Shown here piece after piece: positions 25,681 to 29,640 of a stretch of DNA of 29,640 nt; the first letter of the stretch is position 1, and each line of letters begins with the position of its first letter. Source of the stretch: Treponema sp. UBA3649. GTDB lineage: Bacteria > Spirochaetota > Spirochaetia > Treponematales > Treponemataceae. The DNA lies in NCBI GenBank assembly GCA_002373325.1, contig DFKI01000027.1:6019-35658 (forward strand). Direction: 5' to 3'. A model generated the notes under the pieces. It had not been told where the DNA came from and ran no database searches. It saw nothing but the letters and a program-made list of their open reading frames with translations. Both the position numbers and the translations under genes were made by a program.

Positions 25681-25721
25681 AAAAAAAACGCATCTGTCAT
25701 TACGGCAGGTGCGTTTTTTTT
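25681..25721 (+). terminator. Strong bidirectional intrinsic terminator
   Basis: Eight A residues, then a stem ACGCATCTGTC (25688-25698)/GGCAGGTGCGT (25704-25714) with an ATTAC loop and two G-T pairs, then a T8 run. A on one side and T on the other make it active in both directions, serving the lipoprotein gene to the left and, if needed, the minus-strand gene at 25832. Confidence 0.9.
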
Positions 25722-25724
25722 AAT

Positions 25725-25793
25725 GTCATTATCGGGCTGGACCCGATAATCCCCATCCATCAAGAGATTCCCGCATCGTAGTACGGAAATGAC
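25725..25793. repeat. Inverted pair of palindromes, hybrid of two sequence types
   Basis: The left unit GTCATT-ATCGGG-CTGGA-CCCGAT-AAT (25725-25749) is the same type as at 8169. The right unit begins AGATTCCCG and ends CGGAAATGAC (25765-25793), a diverged type with a longer TAGTA-containing loop. As at 8150-8265 the pair is arranged GTCATT...AATGAC. It starts 4 nt after the terminator T-run. Confidence 0.65.
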
Positions 25794-25831
25794 ATTGCTT
25801 TGTAAAACTTGAAATAGAGCTTACCAGCCTG

Positions 25832-26269
25832 TTACTCAACGACCTTTACATCGCTCGGATCGGCTTTCAGATAGAAGAAATAGTTCTCCTCATCCTGAAC
25901 GAGCTTTGCCTTTACCTTAACACGTGTGTCTTCCTCGGGGAAATCCTCCAGAGTCCAGCCAGTCACATCAAGCGTTGTTCCCACAAAGTTTCCGTCCTTG
26001 CTCTGACCAATGGAAGCCGTGCTGAATCCGATGGAAATCACACCGTCAATCGTAACTTCCTGATCTGCCTCAAATTCCATGTTCTGTGCTTTCTTGGAAA
26101 ATTTCTCCATCGCGGCATAGTCACCGAATGCAATGTCAGTCTCGCTTGAAGATGTCACCACGGGCTCCTCAGCAGCAGGTTTTTCCGCCGCATTGTTTGA
26201 CGCGCATCCAGCAAGGAATGTTGAAGCAGCAAGTGTCATAACCATGGCAAGTCCCAAAATCCTTTTCAT
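25832..26269 (-). CDS. Small lipoprotein, possible OB-fold
   Basis: This encodes 145 residues from the ATG at 26269 (complement), with AAGGAG upstream. The lipobox LAGC predicts lipidation at Cys22. An Ala/Glu/Pro-rich linker (23-40) precedes a compact domain (about 60-145). Its strand pattern (EVTIDGVISIGF, FVGTTLDVTGW, TRVKVKAKLVQDEENYFFYLKA) suggests a small beta-barrel of the OB/tRNA-anti-like type, a weak structural guess. It has a strong promoter and stands alone. Function unknown. Confidence 0.78.
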   Translation of the reverse strand: MKRILGLAMVMTLAASTFLAGCASNNAAEKPAAEEPVVTSSSETDIAFGDYAAMEKFSKKAQNMEFEADQEVTIDGVISIGFSTASIGQSKDGNFVGTTLDVTGWTLEDFPEEDTRVKVKAKLVQDEENYFFYLKADPSDVKVVE

Positions 26270-26305
26270 GTCTAACTCCTTAGCATAAAACTTTTGCTAA
26301 ACTAA

Positions 26306-26333
26306 AGTATATTGCGAAAAGAAAATGTGTCAA
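26306..26333 (-). promoter_or_regulatory. Promoter of the small lipoprotein gene
   Basis: On the minus strand, a perfect TTGACA (complement of 26328-26333) and TATACT (complement of 26306-26311, 5 of 6) are separated by 16 nt, about 37 nt upstream of the ATG at 26269. Confidence 0.75.
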
Positions 26334-26421
26334 GCAAAAATCCAATGAAAAACACGTAAAATTCAAGTTTCCGGGCCGTCGCTTTAAGATTATCTCCAAA
26401 ATCTCATCTTTTTCCTTCCCT

Positions 26422-26817
26422 AAAAATACGTGGCAGGGTGTCGTTAGTATGTTTTAATACAAATCACAATAGTGAAAGAATCTGTATAAGGCAAGTGCCG
26501 TAAATGTTGCATGAAAAAATTAGGTGTTGATTGAGGAAACGCTGTAATGGAGCCAGGGTTCGTGGCATCGAAGCATTTGCACGGAAGGGAGCGAAAGCGA
26601 CCTCCAATTCCTATTACCGTGCTTATTGTAAAGGGATGGGAGTTTTGATGTTTTTTCGAAAGAAAAATGCGAACTTTGCGAGCAAAGCAAAACTCCTTAG
26701 CAAGCGACCGCTTGCTTTAGTTCCTGGCGTGAATGGAAGTGTTTCCTCATTTAAAAAATGATTTACTAAGTTTCATTTAGATTTGCACTTGCCTTTCACA
26801 AAAATGCGTGGCAGGGT
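26422..26817. repeat. 18-bp direct repeats flanking dispersed repeat copy B
   Basis: AAAAATACGTGGCAGGGT (26422-26439) recurs at 26800-26817 with one A-to-G difference. The enclosed 360 bp consist of dispersed repeat copy B and about 30 nt on its 5' side. It may be a target duplication, a recombination scar, or part of the repeat unit. Confidence 0.65.
26471..26800 (+). repeat. Dispersed structured repeat, copy B
   Basis: The core (26471-26619) matches copy A at 18940-18793 on the opposite strand, including an unbroken 25-nt match beginning TGTTGATTGAGG and a 36-nt stretch with a single change ending in CTATTACCG. The 3' module (about 26722-26800) matches the other copies. The core and module are separated by about 100 nt (26623-26721) not found in copy A. 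That insert contains short palindromes such as AGCAAGCG/CGCTTGCT. Stem GCACGG (26579-26584)/CCGTGC (26617-26622) covaries with copy A. Together with the promoters it accounts for the 623-nt gap 26270-26892. The 76-residue open frame inside is not supported as a gene. Confidence 0.8.
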
Positions 26818-26845
26818 TCACACTTCGCCGATAATATGGTATTAT
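26817..26845 (+). promoter_or_regulatory. Promoter of the STAS gene
   Basis: TTCACA (26817-26822, 5 of 6) and TATTAT (26840-26845, 5 of 6) are 17 nt apart. The first base of the -35 is the last base of the right-hand 18-bp direct repeat. The leader would be about 40 nt. Confidence 0.65.
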
Positions 26846-26892
26846 GGAAGAATCCAGTATGCAAATTGCGGTTTTACCGACGAGGAGGATAA

Positions 26893-27225
26893 ATGACCTT
26901 AACAGAACTGACCGGTGGAAAAAGCCTTGAGCTGAACGAAGTGGTGGGAACGAACACAATCAAAATTGCGGCGGCGGGAAGATTGGACACAAACACTTCC
27001 ATACAGTTGGAAAACTTGATAAAAGAAAGGAGTCCGAACGTAAAAACCCTCATCTTGGACTTGAGCGGCATAGAGTACATCTCAAGCGCAGGACTGAGGG
27101 TCGTTCTTTTGGCACACAAAACCATGCTGAATTACGGGGGAAAATTAATCGTGCAGTCCCCGTCAGAATTCTGCACGCAGGTTTTCAAGGCAACCGGAAT
27201 GGAGAGTGTCCTGAACATCCAGTAA
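26893..27225 (+). CDS. STAS-domain anti-sigma-factor antagonist
   Basis: This encodes 110 residues, one STAS domain as in SpoIIAA/RsbV. GAGGAGG precedes the ATG at 26893. The hallmark segment is LDLSGIEYISSAGLRVVLLAH (55-75), followed by GGKLIVQSP. Family members are switched by serine or threonine phosphorylation by an anti-sigma kinase and bind that kinase when unphosphorylated. Ser64/Ser65 in SSAG are the candidates, although in a gapless alignment the SpoIIAA phosphoserine position may fall on Ala66. No kinase, phosphatase or sigma factor gene is adjacent. In spirochaetes such proteins may act in broader signalling. It converges with the FIST/MCP operon. Confidence 0.9.
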   Translation: MTLTELTGGKSLELNEVVGTNTIKIAAAGRLDTNTSIQLENLIKERSPNVKTLILDLSGIEYISSAGLRVVLLAHKTMLNYGGKLIVQSPSEFCTQVFKATGMESVLNIQ

Positions 27226-27255
27226 GGAAGTCCAAAATCCATAGTCTTGAACTTC
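27226..27255. terminator. Weak hairpin between convergent genes
   Basis: GGAAGT (27226-27231) and ACTTCC (27250-27255) can pair, with a further CAA/TTG inside after one mismatch. Only a poor T-tract (GATTTTCTT) follows 5 nt later, so termination is uncertain. Confidence 0.25.
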
Positions 27256-27276
27256 CCCGGTGATTTTCTTCCCTGA

Positions 27277-28176
27277 TTATGCCCCTTGCTGAGCGCTTCC
27301 CGAGTTCAAATCAGCAAAGATTGCCTTAATCTGATACGCGAAAGAGTACAGGTCGTTGAAAAGCATTTCGTTTTCGGATGCACATCGGGCAAAATTGTCC
27401 AGTGTCGCGCGGTTAATGCTGTCGGCATCTTTCACGGACTGAATCATCTTGTTGATGTCGGCAATGTTTCCCTCAATGCGGCTCGTGACGTGAGTTACGT
27501 TGTCGTTGTTCTGCGAGTTGATTTGACGGACATTGGTGAATTTTTCCAGGGTCGCCTCCGTCTCATCGTTCAGCCCCGTAAGCTCATCCGCATTTTTGAG
27601 CGTATCCTTTTCCAGATTCGAGATGGAATGTGTGAGAGCTTCAACTTTCGTCTTGATTGTCTCGGACGTTTTGTCAGTGTCATCGGAAAGTTTTTTGACC
27701 TCATTCGCGATGATTCTGAATCCCTTTCCCGCAACACCGGCCCGGGCAGCCTCAATGGACGCGTTGAACGAAAGCAGGTTCGTCTGAGCGGAGATGTTTT
27801 TGATTGAATCCACCAGATTGTTGATTTCCTTCGCCTGTGCAATCAGCTCCTTGAACTGCTCCATGTACTGTCGGTAATCAGCCTCAATTCTTTTTACGGA
27901 ATTCTGCAGCTCACCGATGGCGGAAAAGATTGAGTCAAGACGAGAGTTGTTGTTCCTTGCGTTTTCGGAAATGCTCCTGGATTCCTCACCGATCGCACTG
28001 CTGCTTGCCGCAAGTTTTTCCAAGGCCTCCCTCTGAGTTTTAGCCGCATTTGACTGCTCACCGACGTTCGAAAGATAGTCTTTCAAAAAATCAGCACCCA
28101 AGGCATCTTTCGCAAGATATTCAATGAGTATGTTCGCGATGTCAAGTCCGCTTTTTACAAGATTTAGATTTTCCAT
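27277..28176 (-). CDS. Soluble methyl-accepting chemotaxis-type signalling protein
   Basis: This encodes 299 residues from the ATG at 28176 (complement), 1 nt after the FIST gene stop, with AGGTGA upstream; a GTG at 28185 is less likely. It has no signal peptide, transmembrane segment or HAMP domain. Residues about 35-115 are coiled-coil-like. The receptor hairpin tip, which contacts CheA/CheW, is clear at about 117-168 (DSIKNISAQTNLLSFNASIE, then AARAG, and GFRIIANEVKKLSDDT). The rest returns as a coiled coil. The arms are shorter than in full receptors. It is translationally coupled to the FIST sensor, which suggests the two form one cytoplasmic receptor system. Confidence 0.9.
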   Translation of the reverse strand: MENLNLVKSGLDIANILIEYLAKDALGADFLKDYLSNVGEQSNAAKTQREALEKLAASSSAIGEESRSISENARNNNSRLDSIFSAIGELQNSVKRIEADYRQYMEQFKELIAQAKEINNLVDSIKNISAQTNLLSFNASIEAARAGVAGKGFRIIANEVKKLSDDTDKTSETIKTKVEALTHSISNLEKDTLKNADELTGLNDETEATLEKFTNVRQINSQNNDNVTHVTSRIEGNIADINKMIQSVKDADSINRATLDNFARCASENEMLFNDLYSFAYQIKAIFADLNSGSAQQGA

Positions 28177-28177
28177 A

Positions 28178-29317
28178 TCAGTCACCTATTACCAAAGAAA
28201 CGAGGGTTTGATTGCAATGAATCCTTCCAATCTGTTCGCCGTAGCATGAGAATCCGCAGAAAGTGGGGAACGTGTTTTTGTATTTGTCGATTATGGAGCC
28301 TTTCATTCCAGAGCGGTCAAAATACATGGTTCGCGTGATGCATGTCATCAAAAGGGTGAATTTCGGACGTGGGATTACAGAACGGATTCCCGAGCAGGTT
28401 TCATCGGCTTTTTTAAGAGCGTCGCCTATGTGCATCATCTCAAGCGTGGAATTCGGAGTGACCCTTGCGAACGTGGTGATTTTTTTGTCGCTGGTCAAAG
28501 ATGCGATGGCAGCAATGTGGATGCTTCCGTTTACAAATCTTCCGAACGGATTTTCAAAAGTGTTCTGTGCCGCCTTTGACTCACTCATTCCCAACTGTTC
28601 CGCATAAACCGTTGCCGCCGGACGACCGTTCAGAGTATGGAGTTCCCTTTTCATTGTGTCGGACCTGGTAACATAAATCTGCTTGCCGGTGGGATTGAAA
28701 ATGTCTTCCTGCCTGATGTCGAACTTGCACCTTGTTTTGACAAAAAGCATGACGGCTCCGTCCTGGGTGGTCTTTCCGTTGTAGCTCACAAAACTTTTCG
28801 GCGTGTTTCCCGTATATCCGGCAGTCGCACCAGCAAGAGGAAATTTGTCGTTTTTGATGATTGCATAGAAATTGGAGAGTATGGTTTCCTCAGCGTTGTA
28901 GATTGCGTTCGTGAATTCAATGGCAAAGGCATCCCTGTGTGAGTTCGGATCCCCGATGTTGATTCCCACGCTTTTTAACGCAGATTCAATGTCGTTTTTG
29001 TACGCGATGGGATATTTGCTCGCTTTGTCAATGAACACTCCCTTGACCTTCGTTGAGGAATCGCTCATTGTGGTCAAAATCAACGAGCCTTCCGTAAATC
29101 CGGATGCAGAGAATTCACCCGCCGTGCTAGTCCCAATCACCTCCGCCGTCGGAAATTTCTCCTTCATCTTTTGTGAAAGAAGCGGAAAATCATAATCAAT
29201 GGCAGCAAGAAAAATCACTGCCTGATAGGAATCCGCGCTCTTACGAAGTTTTCCGCACAGTTCACTGATTGCAGAGTCTATGTTTTTATTTCTGGTGCTT
29301 ATAACTTCCTGTTCCAT
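28178..29317 (-). CDS. FIST-domain sensory protein
   Basis: This encodes 379 residues from the ATG at 29317 (complement), with AGGAGG upstream. The N-terminal FIST domain (about 30-215) shows AVIFLAAIDYDF, AEVIGTSTAGEF and PLAGATAGY. The FIST_C domain (about 220-375) ends in the typical CGFSCYGEQIGRIHCNQTLV. FIST proteins are predicted small-ligand (probably amino-acid related) sensors in bacterial signal transduction. There is no signal peptide, so sensing is intracellular. The gene is followed after 1 nt by the soluble MCP-like gene, the expected output partner. Confidence 0.92.
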   Translation of the reverse strand: MEQEVISTRNKNIDSAISELCGKLRKSADSYQAVIFLAAIDYDFPLLSQKMKEKFPTAEVIGTSTAGEFSASGFTEGSLILTTMSDSSTKVKGVFIDKASKYPIAYKNDIESALKSVGINIGDPNSHRDAFAIEFTNAIYNAEETILSNFYAIIKNDKFPLAGATAGYTGNTPKSFVSYNGKTTQDGAVMLFVKTRCKFDIRQEDIFNPTGKQIYVTRSDTMKRELHTLNGRPAATVYAEQLGMSESKAAQNTFENPFGRFVNGSIHIAAIASLTSDKKITTFARVTPNSTLEMMHIGDALKKADETCSGIRSVIPRPKFTLLMTCITRTMYFDRSGMKGSIIDKYKNTFPTFCGFSCYGEQIGRIHCNQTLVSLVIGD

Positions 29318-29393
29318 TCAATACCTCCTAAAAAATTCTCTTCTCTACTAAGAGTCCCGTTGAGAAAACAATGTGCCGGAAATCTATGAATAC

Positions 29394-29422
29394 AGTATAC
29401 CACATAAATATTCAAGTTGGAA
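29394..29422 (-). promoter_or_regulatory. Candidate extended -10 promoter of the FIST/MCP operon
   Basis: On the minus strand TATACT (complement of 29394-29399) is preceded by TGG, an extended -10. The -35 (TTCCAA, complement of 29417-29422, 17 nt away) is weak. The leader would be about 70 nt. The remaining upstream DNA to 29564 is AT-rich with no gene that I can support. Confidence 0.5.
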
Positions 29423-29564
29423 GAGGAATTTTATTTTTTAAGCCAAAAGTGATTTTTCAATCTGAATTCAAGAATTTTTTGTTGATAAATTATACATGCT
29501 GTGATATCTTATTAGCCCGAATGTCGAGTTTCACATTTATTGTAAATTTCCCGAGAATTTTTCC

Positions 29565-29640
29565 TTGCCGGATTGGTCTTATGTCATTGCCGGATTGGCC
29601 TTATGTCCTTGCCGGACTGGTCTTATGTCATTGCCGGACT
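29565..29640. repeat. 22-bp tandem repeat running off the contig end
   Basis: Three full units of TTGCCGGATTGGTCTTATGT plus two bases (29565-29586, 29587-29608, 29609-29630) and a partial fourth (29631-29640) follow each other without spacers. Units differ at three positions or fewer. Across unit junctions the sequence reads GTCATTGCCGGACTGG, which is the left half of the 28-nt palindrome family found elsewhere in the window. True copy number is unknown. Confidence 0.85.

Noticed and set aside
26531..26761. 76-codon open frame in repeat copy B
   Set aside because: It crosses the copy-specific insert, has no ribosome site and has an odd composition rich in Arg, Lys and Ala.
27244..27262. Recurring TTCCCCGG-type motif near 110, 5308, 6832 and 27252
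   Set aside because: Flanks differ, and the short match has no consistent position or partner, so chance is sufficient.
29336..29365. CTCTT/AAGAG hairpin with a following T-run in the FIST leader (minus strand) as an attenuator
   Set aside because: The stem is only 5 bp with a large loop and no antiterminator is evident.
29565..29640. Tandem array as a CRISPR
   Set aside because: The period is 22 bp with no unique spacers between units, and no cas genes are in the window.

Overview
This window is most likely a whole assembly contig from a host-associated spirochaete of the Treponema type. The grounds are an outer-membrane barrel protein beside unfamiliar lipoproteins, anaerobe-style oxygen defence (a flavodiiron protein), a soluble chemotaxis-type receptor, sigma70-like promoters, and many interspersed palindromic repeats. 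The genus is an inference from overall character, because no rRNA or other marker gene is present. Both ends look like assembly break points: a 12-G run at the start and a 22-bp tandem repeat running off the end.

Layout. Positions 162-5254 hold a three-gene surface operon (one beta-barrel protein and two paralogous lipoproteins) closed by a terminator. Next come a small secreted protein and a metallo-beta-lactamase-fold hydrolase on the minus strand, then a flavodiiron protein on the plus strand. Positions 8105-8499 hold a terminator, a MITE-like palindrome, part of a larger dispersed repeat, a near-consensus promoter and a TPP riboswitch. These lead into the thiamine/TPP uptake operon thiB-thiP-thiQ (8500-11880). 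A convergent SH3-domain lipoprotein, hisS (minus, apparently leaderless), coaX (plus), and a uvrB plus DEDDh exonuclease pair (minus) follow.

After an intergenic repeat and a small unknown gene, a minus-strand operon (23135 to 19430) encodes a sialate-O-acetylesterase-type enzyme, a double GNAT acetyltransferase and a single GNAT. It diverges from a 784-residue lipoprotein gene. The last part holds a small lipoprotein, a STAS-domain anti-sigma-factor antagonist, and a FIST sensor co-transcribed with a soluble MCP-like signalling protein.

The most interesting signal is a dispersed repeat of about 250-330 nt with three copies here (18689-18940 minus; 26471-26800 plus; 8266-8351 plus, 3' part only). 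Each copy lies upstream of, and in the same orientation as, a gene. The two full copies share a stem with two compensatory base-pair changes, which suggests a conserved RNA or single-stranded DNA fold. A second, unrelated family of 28-nt palindromes occurs at 8169, 8222, 13273 and 25725, and apparently seeded the tandem array at 29565.
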